Shown: positions 10,801 to 17,763 of the stretch, one piece after another
Layout of the letters: each line of letters opens with the position of its first letter
Position numbering within the stretch: position 1 is the first letter of the stretch
DNA from: Anaerolineales bacterium
GTDB lineage: Bacteria; Chloroflexota; Anaerolineae; Anaerolineales; Villigracilaceae
Length of the DNA stretch: 64,000 nucleotides
Assembly: GCA_015075725.1 (NCBI GenBank)
Contig: JABTTV010000001.1
Location: 310,001 to 374,000 of the forward strand
Direction of reading: 5' to 3'
Position numbers and translations under genes: made by a program
Notes under the pieces: model-generated
What the model saw: only the letters and a program-made list of their open reading frames with translations
What the model was told of the DNA's origin: nothing
Database searches by the model: none

Positions 10801-11072
10801 CCTCCCCCGTTTTTTTTGACCAGCTTTCCGGTTTTGATCGCCCGCTTCATCCCCTCGAGCGAGGGCTGGGACGGGAACAATCGACCCTCCTGCCAGTCAG
10901 GAAGGCGAAAGATCTCCTCCCGGATCCAGACATTCACCTGGCCTGCGATCAAACGACCCGCCATCTCGACGATCCGGTCGCATTGTGCGCCGAGGGAGGT
11001 CCCGCTGCGTAGCTGTCCGCCGAGGTTGGCGAGTTGAAGCCAATCCCATGAAGATCGGGTTGCGGCCCACAC
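7815..11072 (-). CDS. Multi-GAF SpoIIE/RsbU-type protein phosphatase
   Basis: A 1085-residue cytosolic regulator, read from a GTG start at 11072 with AAGGGAG six bases upstream. About five tandem GAF-like domains fill residues 1-850; repeated phrases include VPLIFNDQVMGLLDIQS and VIPLKIEDRVLGALDVQS. The C-terminal 235 residues are a SpoIIE/PP2C phosphatase: GGDFYDV and IADVADKGMPAALFM hold the metal-binding Asp residues, and LLLYTDGLTEA the last one. Known relatives remove phosphate from STAS antagonists, and both the STAS protein and the RsbW-like kinase are encoded immediately upstream, with a 3-base gap to the kinase gene. The GAF array probably integrates several small-molecule or redox signals. 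No membrane helices are seen. Confidence 0.92.
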   Translation of the reverse strand: MWAATRSSWDWLQLANLGGQLRSGTSLGAQCDRIVEMAGRLIAGQVNVWIREEIFRLPDWQEGRLFPSQPSLEGMKRAIKTGKLVKKNGGGKSAAARQTFASVPLGDQGVTLGALQITRPKGPEFSKDELNLLQGLGQIVSVNLFASHRAEVEQFRLRQLNLVREVSAKIANVLDVDELSAQVTKLIQETFNFYYVAFFTLKPNDTKLKFRASAVAPRKGRRKASIALEVEVGQGLIGEAARTGTEIVCDNVQADRRFRFIDSLPETKSEVVIPLKIEDRVLGALDVQSNQLNAFHPIDLLILRTLADNIARAVDGAKLYSDLRRRANQLTLVSEVSKSVTSTLELSQLMRDAANLIHEKFGYPHVSLFTVHPNRRLIMYEAGSGKRSKHLEGFTIPLDGEIGIMPWVGRNGKTALANDVSKDERYVHSPLPPRNTKSELCVPLIFNDQVMGLLDIQSDKLNAFTEDDRVMFEAVADTMAAAIRNADLYRSEQWRRQVADSLREVAGLVSSNAGLDEVLGMILVELDRNLPVDISSIWLLQEGELCLSAVHGIDGNQLERMCIANPESAFAMVEAIESDLPLIRRPEDPMGLTGLTAGFDTDYSSIVAPLRVGDRPLGVLTLAHHTSGRYGHEARAIASTFANYAAVAIENTRLFDSAQEQAYASAALLQVAQAVVSPGELDEILSSIIRIMPILVGVKRVVLYRIDMEYQTLQASQEYGLSEEEETLLTEKRLPLAEFPFVVWALERNSLVTHPLEPGAEPKDWLEIQPAAGREADTVNADRLLIAVPLTIKNDIFGVMLIEEDENARRFRLRRLEIINGIAQQAALAIQNDLLQQEMVVRERLETEVQLARQIQQTFIPSVLPTHPNWQIAARWRTARQVGGDFYDVIDLPNDKLGIFIADVADKGMPAALFMALTRTLIRAAVTETSSPAEALRRVNDSLLPDTHQGMFITAVYGELDLKAGTFTYVNAGHNPPFWVKTDGGLEKLTRTSIALGVVEQPVIEEKTLAFSAGDILLLYTDGLTEAFSPGGDLFGEVRLLDVIASLTVDTAEEVIRSIEECLNEFVDPLPLSDDLTMMAIRMVA

Positions 11073-11075
11073 GCA

Positions 11076-11483
11076 TCACTCCCTTCGTTTGGTCATGGTC
11101 AACAGATTGCCAGACCTCGAAGATTCGTAATAAACGGTGTCCATCAATTTCCGCATCAAATATACCCCCAGCCCGCCGATCTGGCGTTCAGACAGGTCGG
11201 CCTTGAGATTGGGTTCTTTCACCGAAGAGGGATTGAAGGATTTGCCTGTGTCGCGCATTGTAATGACGATTTGATCGCCCTTCATATCGCAGGTCATGAA
11301 TAGCGAGGCGTCGGATTCGCCTTCATAGGCATGTTCGATGATGTTAGATGCAGCTTCATCGGCGGCAAGCTGCAGGGAGTAAATGGACTTCTCCGAGAAT
11401 CCTCCACCGCGTGCGACCTCGGCGACCATGTCGCGGATCTCATCCAGAAATTCGAACCTGGCCGGGAATATGGATGCTGGCAT
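11076..11483 (-). CDS. RsbW-like anti-sigma factor / serine kinase
   Basis: A 135-residue protein with the GHKL ATPase fold of RsbW/SpoIIAB kinases. The N box is LQLAADEAASNIIEHAY (about residues 42-58), the Mg-binding region. The G1 box is RDTGKSFNP and the glycine-rich lid is QIGGLGVYLMRKLMD. Family members either bind a sigma factor or phosphorylate a STAS antagonist on serine. The STAS gene lies 65 bases upstream and the phosphatase gene starts 3 bases downstream, forming a complete switch. No sigma factor gene is next to the set, so the output may be another target elsewhere in the genome. The start at ATG 11483 has only a weak ribosome site. Confidence 0.9.
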   Translation of the reverse strand: MPASIFPARFEFLDEIRDMVAEVARGGGFSEKSIYSLQLAADEAASNIIEHAYEGESDASLFMTCDMKGDQIVITMRDTGKSFNPSSVKEPNLKADLSERQIGGLGVYLMRKLMDTVYYESSRSGNLLTMTKRRE

Positions 11484-11548
11484 AAAGAAATGACATGCCG
11501 CCTCTGAATCGTACGAGACGGCATCGCATGGTTCAGTGCGCCCCTGTA

Positions 11549-11884
11549 TCAGAAACTTCCCACAGCGGTCACGGGATCATCGAAGGTTTTGAAGAGTTCA
11601 GTGAATCCCGCCAGTTCCAACGCTTCACGGATGCGGTCAGGGACGCGGACGAGCACCACTTCACCGCGGTTGTATCGTTTGCAATTTCTCTGGGTGGCGA
11701 GCAGAGCACGGAAACCGGCGCTGGACATATACTCCAACTCTTTCATATCGAGGGCGATCTTAAAGCGGCCATTGTCAGTGGCTTTCTCGAGTGCTTTGGC
11801 GAATTGGGGCGCTGTTGCGCTGTCAACCCGTCCTTTGACAACAAATAGATCACAATGCTTGAATTCCTGAGTGGTGATTTCCAT
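11549..11884 (-). CDS. STAS-domain anti-anti-sigma factor (RsbV/SpoIIAA type)
   Basis: A 111-residue single STAS domain. The conserved phosphorylation site is in LEYMSSAGFRALL (about residues 50-62), where one of the two serines would be modified by the kinase encoded downstream. The opening (FKHCDLFVVKGRVDS) and length match the RsbV family. GGAGGAGAC lies upstream of the ATG. It is the first gene of the STAS, kinase, phosphatase operon. In the known mechanism the unphosphorylated form binds the kinase and releases its captive partner; the phosphatase at 7815-11072 resets it. Confidence 0.92.
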   Translation of the reverse strand: MEITTQEFKHCDLFVVKGRVDSATAPQFAKALEKATDNGRFKIALDMKELEYMSSAGFRALLATQRNCKRYNRGEVVLVRVPDRIREALELAGFTELFKTFDDPVTAVGSF

Positions 11885-12156
11885 AAATGTCTCCTCCGGC
11901 GGGGGATTGTCTATTGGTGAACGGCGAAATTATATCACGTCCCGCAATCAGGTTCATCGAAAACGCCGGACAGAGATCCTGCGACGAAACCAATGGAAGG
12001 ATGCGATCCCTTGAATAAAACCGACCATGCGTGGTTGTGTTCATTCTTATCGGAAACTGAAACGAACGATTCTTCGGAGAGCGAATAAAATTACCGTTTG
12101 AACCCGCCTTCTAAATTGTCAAATCGTTTACAATATGTCGAGTAACAGGAGAGAGT

Positions 12157-12597
12157 ATGATTGGTGAGCCGATTTTGGTCATGCTGGTCGAAGACAACGC
12201 GGATCACGCGGAGCTTGTGATTCGGACGATGGAGAATCATCCCATCCCGACCAAGATTCTTCATATCTCCGACGGGGAATCCGCCCTCGATTACCTCCTG
12301 CGCCGCAAATCCTACAGCGACCCCGATAACAGCCCCCGCCCGTATATCATTCTCCTGGACCTGCGCCTCCCCCGGGTGGACGGACTGGAAGTCCTGCGCG
12401 TGATCAAGGAAGGGGAAGAACTCCGCAACATTCCCGTGGTCATTCTGACCACTTCCGAGGCGGAAAAAGATGTCATGCAAGCCTACGATAACTATGTCAA
12501 CAGTTACCTCGTCAAACCTGTGGGATATGAAGAATTCAGCAATCTGATGAACGATCTGGGCGGTTATTGGCTGGGCTGGAATAAACGGATGCGATAG
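12157..12597 (+). CDS. CheY-like single-domain response regulator (Rcp1 type)
   Basis: A 146-residue receiver domain with no output domain. Glu12 and Asp13 form the acidic pocket, Asp68 (LLDLRLP) is the phosphate acceptor, Thr98/Thr99 and Lys120 (VKPV) complete the site. The insertion between helix 2 and strand 3 (residues about 50-62) is typical of Rcp1-like regulators that partner phytochrome or other hybrid kinases. GGAGAG precedes the ATG. It lies 10 bases ahead of the REC-PAS-HD-GYP gene, so the two are probably made together. No histidine kinase is encoded in the window, so the kinase must be elsewhere. Confidence 0.92.
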   Translation: MIGEPILVMLVEDNADHAELVIRTMENHPIPTKILHISDGESALDYLLRRKSYSDPDNSPRPYIILLDLRLPRVDGLEVLRVIKEGEELRNIPVVILTTSEAEKDVMQAYDNYVNSYLVKPVGYEEFSNLMNDLGGYWLGWNKRMR

Positions 12598-12607
12598 TCC
12601 CATTGTC

Positions 12608-13990
12608 ATGGCGAACGAGACACTGCAAATCCTCCTGGTTGAAGACGAAGACCCGCATGCCGAACTGATCCAACGCGCCTTCGAAGACCAAACTTCCGAG
12701 TTTCAAATCCATCGCGTCCGTTCCCTTTCGGAGGCGAGGGAATATCTACGCGTTCATCAACCGAATCTGATCATTGCGGACTGGCGGCTCCCGGACGGGG
12801 AAAGCATGGAACTGCTTCCGAACACGCGCGATCCCCTCGCCACACCCATCATCCTGATGACCAGTTACGGCAATGAACGCATCGCTGTGGAAGCGCTGAA
12901 GTCCGGCGCGCTGGATTATGTGGTGAAATCCCCCGAATCCATGCTGGACATGCCCCACGCCGCAAGAAACGCGATCGCCCATTGGAAGGCGCGGGCAGAC
13001 CGCATACGGATACAAAACGCCCTGACCGAAAGCGAAGCGCAGTTCCGTCTCCTCGCTGAGAACGCCACCGATATGATCGCACGACTCACCACCATCGGCG
13101 AACTGTTCTATGTTTCTCCAGCCTGTAAAACCATTCTGGGTTACCTTCCCAACGAACTCAAGGGGATGAAAATCTTCGACCTGATCCATGAAGAAGACCA
13201 CGCATCGATCAGGGAATTGTTCGAACAAAACCCCGGAGATTCTCCTTACACGGTAGCTTTTCGCGCACGACACAAAAAAGGCACCTTCGTGTGGCTCGAG
13301 ACCTCTGCCCGCGCGATTCTCGATCCCGTCACAAAACGGGCAGTGGAGATTCAATCCGCCTCCCGCGACATCACAGAACGGAAACACGCTGAAGAGGCGC
13401 TGCAATCCGCCCACAATCAACTGAGCGAAGCCTACGAGAGGACAATCGAAGGCTGGGTCCGCGCGCTCGACCTGCGCGACCGCGAAACCGAGGGACATAC
13501 TCAGCGGGTCACAGAGATCACACTCAAAGTCGCGCGCCAGCTCGGATTCAGTGAGGAGGAACTCTCCCACATCCGGCGCGGCGCACTCCTGCATGATATG
13601 GGCAAGATCGCAATCCCGGATGAGATTCTTCAAAAACCCGGACCTCTCAATGAAGCGGAATGGGAGACCATGCGCCGCCATCCCATTTATGCCTACGAGA
13701 TGCTCTCACCCATCGAGTACCTTCGTCCCGCCCTTGAAATCCCCTTCTATCATCATGAACGCTGGAACGGCTCAGGGTACCCGCACGGGCTCTCCGGGAA
13801 AAAGATCCCGCTTTCGGCGCGGCTCTTTGCGATCGTCGACGTCTGGGACGCGCTGCGAAGCGACAGACCGTACCGCAAAAAACTGCCGCGCGATCAGGTG
13901 ATCGATTACCTGCGGGAAAACTCAAACCTTCTTTTCGACCCTGAACTGGTGGATCTATTTCTCAGGTTCGTCGAGACCAATAGGCTGTAA
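12608..13990 (+). CDS. REC-PAS-HD-GYP cyclic-di-GMP phosphodiesterase
   Basis: A 460-residue regulator. Residues 1-125 are a receiver domain with Asp58 as phosphate acceptor. A PAS domain with a PAC tail covers about 138-255 (ending SRDITERKHAEEAL). A short coiled coil leads to an HD-GYP domain (about 275-460). Its HD pair is His329-Asp330, followed by GKIAIPDEIL; the second motif is His382-His383-Glu384, then NGSGYP. HD-GYP proteins open cyclic-di-GMP to pGpG or GMP using two or three metal ions; here Asn replaces the usual Asp before GxGYP, which is common. The small response regulator gene lies just upstream, so phosphorylation probably controls the activity. Confidence 0.92.
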   Translation: MANETLQILLVEDEDPHAELIQRAFEDQTSEFQIHRVRSLSEAREYLRVHQPNLIIADWRLPDGESMELLPNTRDPLATPIILMTSYGNERIAVEALKSGALDYVVKSPESMLDMPHAARNAIAHWKARADRIRIQNALTESEAQFRLLAENATDMIARLTTIGELFYVSPACKTILGYLPNELKGMKIFDLIHEEDHASIRELFEQNPGDSPYTVAFRARHKKGTFVWLETSARAILDPVTKRAVEIQSASRDITERKHAEEALQSAHNQLSEAYERTIEGWVRALDLRDRETEGHTQRVTEITLKVARQLGFSEEELSHIRRGALLHDMGKIAIPDEILQKPGPLNEAEWETMRRHPIYAYEMLSPIEYLRPALEIPFYHHERWNGSGYPHGLSGKKIPLSARLFAIVDVWDALRSDRPYRKKLPRDQVIDYLRENSNLLFDPELVDLFLRFVETNRL

Positions 13991-13991
13991 T

Positions 13992-14021
13992 TTGACACTC
14001 TTCCACCTCATCGGGTATGCT
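13992..14021 (+). promoter_or_regulatory. Sigma-70-type promoter of the SRP RNA gene
   Basis: TTGACA at 13992-13997 and TATGCT at 14016-14021 are separated by 18 bases. The expected transcription start is about 14028, which matches the 5' end of the SRP RNA helix. This is one of the best promoter matches in the window. Confidence 0.85.
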
Positions 14022-14026
14022 TGCAC

Positions 14027-14133
14027 CGTCCGGGCAGGCCCGGCGCGGCGAAACCTTTCGAACTCCGCCAGGATCGAAAGATAGCAACGGTAAGGAAGAG
14101 TCTTCGGGTGCCGCCGGTCTCCTGCCCGGATAT
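14027..14133 (+). ncRNA. ffs: Signal recognition particle RNA (4.5S type)
   Basis: A hairpin RNA of about 107 bases. The ends pair perfectly: TCCGGGCAGG at 14029-14038 with CCTGCCCGGA at 14121-14130, followed by a run of seven T as terminator. The tip holds the universal SRP domain IV signature: CCAGG, a GAAA tetraloop on an ATC/GAT stem, then AGCA (about 14067-14088), which is the Ffh binding site. The tetraloop is GAAA rather than the more usual GGAA; both are GNRA loops. The length fits the small bacterial form without an Alu domain. It is transcribed from its own promoter at 13992-14021 between the HD-GYP gene and the next gene. Confidence 0.9.
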
Positions 14134-14185
14134 TTTTTTATATATGCTCGTGAGGGAAAATATATCCGAAAGGTATAATCCATTC

Positions 14186-14545
14186 ATGTCCTCCTCGAAA
14201 TTAATAACGATTTTCGTCGTTCTCGTTATCGGCATAGCGCTAGGTATTGTCTATGGCTGGGTCATCGATCCGGTTCAATTCACCGACGTTACTCCGGACC
14301 TTCTTCGAGAAGATTATCGCGTCGATTATGTATTGATGACGGCGGAAGCCTATCAAAACGATTTCGATCCCGATGCTGCTGCGCGGCGGCTCGCATTGTT
14401 GGGAAGCGATTCACCCGCATCGTTCGTTGCTTCTGCCCTGGAATACGCGAGCCGGAATGCTTTTACACAGGATGAGATCCAGGCTCTGCAAAATCTTTTA
14501 ACCGCCATGCAAACCTATCAACCCGGCTCAATTAAAGCGCCATGA
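14186..14545 (+). CDS. Small membrane-anchored protein, paralogue of the next gene
   Basis: A 119-residue protein with one N-terminal membrane helix (about residues 5-25), then a short helical extracytoplasmic part. The start at ATG 14186 is chosen because earlier in-frame ATGs fall inside the SRP RNA gene, and because TATAAT at 14174-14179 ends 6 bases before it, with no ribosome site, as in a leaderless message. The phrase YGWVIDPVQFTDVTPDLLREDY is matched in the next gene by YSWFLSPVTYVDATPALLRADF; the two genes overlap by 4 bases (ATGA). They are ancient tandem duplicates. No enzymatic motif is visible. Confidence 0.82.
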   Translation: MSSSKLITIFVVLVIGIALGIVYGWVIDPVQFTDVTPDLLREDYRVDYVLMTAEAYQNDFDPDAAARRLALLGSDSPASFVASALEYASRNAFTQDEIQALQNLLTAMQTYQPGSIKAP

Positions 14546-15432
14546 CCCATCTTCCCCGGAATACAATCCTGCAGACCATCCTCGCGCTTCTTGCCGGATT
14601 TGGGCTTGGTCTGGCATACTCGTGGTTTCTTTCACCCGTCACCTATGTGGACGCCACTCCCGCGTTACTCCGCGCAGATTTCAAAGACCAATACCGAACC
14701 GTCATCGCTGCATCCTACGCCGCAAACCAGGATCTTGCGCGGGCGCAGGCGCGATTGAGTCTTCTCGGTGATGCAGACCCGGTTGCCGAACTCAGCGCGC
14801 AGGCACAGCGCATGCTCGCACAGGGAGAACCTTTTGAGAAAGTCCGCCCGCTTGCTCAGTTAGCCACCGACCTCCAACAGGGATTTGTGAGCGAGCCGTT
14901 CACTTCCACTCCTATTCCATCATTTAATACTCCCGACTCACCTCAAAACACGCCGACTGCAACAAATGCACAACAAGTGGATGAAGACGAAATTACCTTC
15001 ACGCCGCTTCCAACCATTCTCTTCGAACAAACCCCGTTGACTCCGCTTGCGCAGGACACTCTCACCCCGCGTCCCACGTTCACACCCACACCGGGACCGG
15101 GCACTCCTTTCGCTCTTGCGTCCCAGGAAACCGTTTGTGACCCGGGCATATCGAAACTGATGCAATTCATCTTCATGGATTCACGCCGCGATCAGGTTCC
15201 CGGTGTCGAGATCGTCGTCACCTGGAACGAGGGAGAAGACCGATTCTTCACAGGCTTCAAACCGGAGTTGGGAAACGGATACGCGGACTTCGTCATGGAG
15301 GCGGATGCAGTGTATAACATCCGCATCGTTACCGGCGGTGCATTCGTCCCCGATATCAGCCCGCCTGTCTGCACAGACCCCAATGGCGTGGAATATCCCG
15401 GCGCGATATTGCTCACCTTCCAACAGCCTTGA
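14542..15432 (+). CDS. Membrane-anchored protein with Thr/Pro linker and C-terminal beta domain
   Basis: A 296-residue protein. One membrane helix (about 10-30) is followed by the same helical domain as in the previous gene (about 30-115). A Thr/Pro-rich linker (about 115-195) leads to a compact beta domain with two Cys residues (CDPGISKLMQFIFMDSR, ending CTDPNGVEYPG), which looks like a carboxypeptidase-regulatory or Ig-like fold. The start overlaps the previous stop as ATGA. The arrangement of helix, stalk and head suggests display on the cell surface. No catalytic residues were recognised. Confidence 0.82.
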   Translation: MTHLPRNTILQTILALLAGFGLGLAYSWFLSPVTYVDATPALLRADFKDQYRTVIAASYAANQDLARAQARLSLLGDADPVAELSAQAQRMLAQGEPFEKVRPLAQLATDLQQGFVSEPFTSTPIPSFNTPDSPQNTPTATNAQQVDEDEITFTPLPTILFEQTPLTPLAQDTLTPRPTFTPTPGPGTPFALASQETVCDPGISKLMQFIFMDSRRDQVPGVEIVVTWNEGEDRFFTGFKPELGNGYADFVMEADAVYNIRIVTGGAFVPDISPPVCTDPNGVEYPGAILLTFQQP

Positions 15433-15495
15433 TCTCCTGCAACCAAATTAGTGTCCAATCGTTATATCCTGCAGGTCAATTTCAAGGAGTAATGA

Positions 15496-16005
15496 ATGAA
15501 CACAAACCAAACAGTACAAAAACCCGGGCTGGTCACCGCCATCGCCCTGATGACCCTTACAAGCGGAATCATCAACCTTTTCTGGGGCTTCGTCGCATCC
15601 GCAACGGCGCTCGGCACGATCATCGGCGTGGTCTGCCTGCCCATCACGATCCTCCCAACGATTCTTGGGGTGTTTGAAATCGTGTATGCCGCAAAGTTAT
15701 TGAGCGCACAACCTCAACCGGTTCAACCATCCACATCCATTGCGGTTTTCGAGATCCTCACCTTTTTGATGGGCAATATTTTTTCGATGGTGGCCGGCAT
15801 CCTGGCATTGATCTTCTATAACGACCTGGCCGTCAAGGAATATTTCGCCGCGTTGAATAGCGGATCCAACCCCCGTCCCTCCCCTGCAACGCCTCTTATC
15901 AACGAACCCGAGCCTGCGCCTCTCCCAGAACCCAAAGTGGAAGCAGTTCATCAAGAGCCTGCCCAGCCGGAAAAGATCAAACGACCCCGCAAACCATCGA
16001 AATAA
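15496..16005 (+). CDS. Small integral membrane protein with Pro-rich tail
   Basis: A 169-residue protein. Three or four hydrophobic segments (about 14-36, 38-62, 84-108) form a membrane domain; the remaining 50 residues are a Pro/Glu/Lys-rich cytosolic tail. AAGGAG lies about 9 bases before the ATG. The layout resembles DUF4064-like or other short four-helix proteins but no family was recognised with certainty. A strong terminator follows at 16020-16053, so this gene ends a transcription unit. Role unknown. Confidence 0.78.
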   Translation: MNTNQTVQKPGLVTAIALMTLTSGIINLFWGFVASATALGTIIGVVCLPITILPTILGVFEIVYAAKLLSAQPQPVQPSTSIAVFEILTFLMGNIFSMVAGILALIFYNDLAVKEYFAALNSGSNPRPSPATPLINEPEPAPLPEPKVEAVHQEPAQPEKIKRPRKPSK

Positions 16006-16019
16006 GTTTTATCCACGCC

Positions 16020-16053
16020 AGAACAACCGCCCAAGCGCGGTTGTTCTTGTTTT
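16020..16053 (+). terminator. Rho-independent terminator
   Basis: AGAACAACCGC (16020-16030) pairs with GCGGTTGTTCT (16037-16047) around a 6-base loop, followed by TGTTTT. It closes the unit that contains the small membrane protein gene. Confidence 0.88.
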
Positions 16054-16191
16054 AGAGGTTGTGTTATTTGGCTAAAAAGCTCCGAAATTGAAGTGCTCAT
16101 TAACCATTCCCTATGCATCCCATAATCTAGCGGGTAAAATATGGTTTCAAACGTCGTTTTGACCAACTTTTGTGAACAGGAGATTACCACC

Positions 16192-16851
16192 ATGAAATCA
16201 TTTCGAACTTTAATCGGCTTTGCCGCCTTGTTGTTGGCGGTGAGCCTGGCGTGCGGAGGTTCCACGCAACCCACGGCCAATCCCACCCTGCCCCCGGTTC
16301 CAACCAACCCGCCCGTCGAAACTGAACCTGAACCCCAGCCAACAGAGGAAGTGCAACAATCCACAAATGGTATCGTCACCTTCGTCGACCAGAATAACCT
16401 TCTGGGATTCGATCTGCCCGGTGATTGGACATATGAACATACCGATCACGGCAATTCGATCTACTCCGATACACAGGCATACACTGACACCTTCACCTCC
16501 CCCGATGAATCAGCAAAGATCGAAAGCCTGGTCATGTTCGCGGATGCAGGCGTGACAGTGAACAATTCCACCAGCCAGGCCGTCGCCCTGGATATTTTGA
16601 ACACCTACTACAGCAGCACCGGAACCAACAACGGCGACATCCGCATTTCGAGCGACCAGATCATGCAGGACGGTTCTGAACGCTTCGAATGGACATCCCG
16701 AGGCGGCAATTACTCCGGGGTTTCCTTCTTCGAGGTGCGCGGAGACGACAAACGCACCTGGCTGATGTGGACGGCCTGGTGGTCGAACGGCGCCGACCAG
16801 TCCGTGCTCGACATCATCGATAACGCCATTGCGACCTACTACATCCCGTAA
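16192..16851 (+). CDS. Secreted lipoprotein, possibly PsbP-like fold
   Basis: A 219-residue lipoprotein. The start at ATG 16192 is preceded by AGGAGA and opens the signal peptide; the lipobox is VSLAC (Cys19). A Pro/Thr/Glu linker (about 22-55) leads to an alpha/beta domain of about 160 residues. It begins GFDLPGDWTYE, like the openings of PsbP/Mog1-type domains, and contains WTSRGGNYSGVSFFEVRG. The similarity is judged by eye only. The gene stands alone between two terminators (16020-16053 and 16866-16896). Probable role: a ligand-binding or scaffold protein on the cell surface. Confidence 0.82.
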   Translation: MKSFRTLIGFAALLLAVSLACGGSTQPTANPTLPPVPTNPPVETEPEPQPTEEVQQSTNGIVTFVDQNNLLGFDLPGDWTYEHTDHGNSIYSDTQAYTDTFTSPDESAKIESLVMFADAGVTVNNSTSQAVALDILNTYYSSTGTNNGDIRISSDQIMQDGSERFEWTSRGGNYSGVSFFEVRGDDKRTWLMWTAWWSNGADQSVLDIIDNAIATYYIP

Positions 16852-16865
16852 GAAATAATTAATCC

Positions 16866-16896
16866 AAATCCCCGCGAAGCGTTCGCGGGGATTTTT
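16866..16896 (+). terminator. Rho-independent terminator
   Basis: AAATCCCCGCGAA (16866-16878) pairs with TTCGCGGGGATTT (16882-16894) over a 3-base loop, with T-rich sequence after it. It ends the lipoprotein gene. Confidence 0.92.
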
Positions 16897-16922
16897 CATT
16901 TCAAAAGTGCTACAATGAACAC

Positions 16923-17756
16923 ATGAACGCGCTCGACCTTCGCCCCTCCCCGATTGCCGGGACGTGGTACTCCGCCAATTCCAAAACGCTTGCCGCCAGC
17001 ATCGACGAATTTCTCGACGGCGCAGAACTTCCTGAACTTGACGGACAGGTAATTGCCGTCATTGCCCCCCATGCCGGGCATCGCTATTCCGGCGCGGTCG
17101 CCGCGCATGCTTTTGCCGCCCTGCAAGGATCAAATCCCGAACTCATCGCGGTCATCTCGCCATATCACAACTACGACCCGCGCCCGCTCCTAACCACAAA
17201 ACACCGGGCATATTCCACGCCGCTTGGTAATATCGAAGTTGATTTCACAGCGGTTGAAGAACTTCAATCCCATATAAATATCCCCATCACGCCCATCGCC
17301 AACGACCCGGAACATTCATTGGAGATCGAACTGCCCTTCCTGCAACGCGTCTTCGAGCAGGGATTCAAACTCCTGCCGGTCATGATCCGAGCGCAGGAAA
17401 AGGAGGTGGCTGAAAAACTCGGCGACGCGTTGTGGAAAACCCTTCAAAATAAAAACGCCGTCCTGGTCGCTTCCACGGATCTTTCACACTTTTACGATCA
17501 AAAAATTGCAAACCAGCTCGATCGGGAAATGCTCAAGCGCTTCGCGTCCCTCGAACCCGAAACGATCTTCGAAGCGGAACGTCAGGAAAAAGGATTTGCC
17601 TGCGGTCACGCCGCCGTCGCTGCGGTGCAATGGGCGGCGATCAAGCTCGGCGCAAACGAAGTCCAAATACTCAACTATGCCACATCGGGCGATGTCACCG
17701 GCGATCATTCCTCCGTTGTCGGTTATGGCGCGGCCGCCATTTTGAAAAAGATATAA
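16923..17756 (+). CDS. MEMO/AmmeMemoRadiSam system protein B family
   Basis: A 277-residue protein of the MEMO family, whose fold is shared with class III extradiol dioxygenases. Signature stretches are IAGTWYSAN near the start, IAPHAGHRYSG (about 43-53), NDPEHSLEIELPFLQ, STDLSHFYD, GFACGHAAV and SGDVTGDHSSVVGYG at the end. The histidines and Cys in these phrases line the metal pocket in known relatives. Partners usually found in genomes, an AMMECR1 protein and a radical SAM protein, are not adjacent here. TACAAT at 16911-16916 ends 6 bases before the ATG and there is no ribosome site, so the message may be leaderless. It lies 7 bases upstream of priA. The exact substrate of this family is not established. 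Confidence 0.93.
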   Translation: MNALDLRPSPIAGTWYSANSKTLAASIDEFLDGAELPELDGQVIAVIAPHAGHRYSGAVAAHAFAALQGSNPELIAVISPYHNYDPRPLLTTKHRAYSTPLGNIEVDFTAVEELQSHINIPITPIANDPEHSLEIELPFLQRVFEQGFKLLPVMIRAQEKEVAEKLGDALWKTLQNKNAVLVASTDLSHFYDQKIANQLDREMLKRFASLEPETIFEAERQEKGFACGHAAVAAVQWAAIKLGANEVQILNYATSGDVTGDHSSVVGYGAAAILKKI

Positions 17757-17763
17757 TCAAGGC

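Noticed and set aside
12746..13681. A 311-residue minus-strand open frame
   Set aside because: It is antisense to the REC-PAS-HD-GYP gene.
14021..14185. A longer N-terminus for the protein that starts at 14186
   Set aside because: The extra residues would be translated from the SRP RNA gene and its terminator; TATAAT lies just before 14186.
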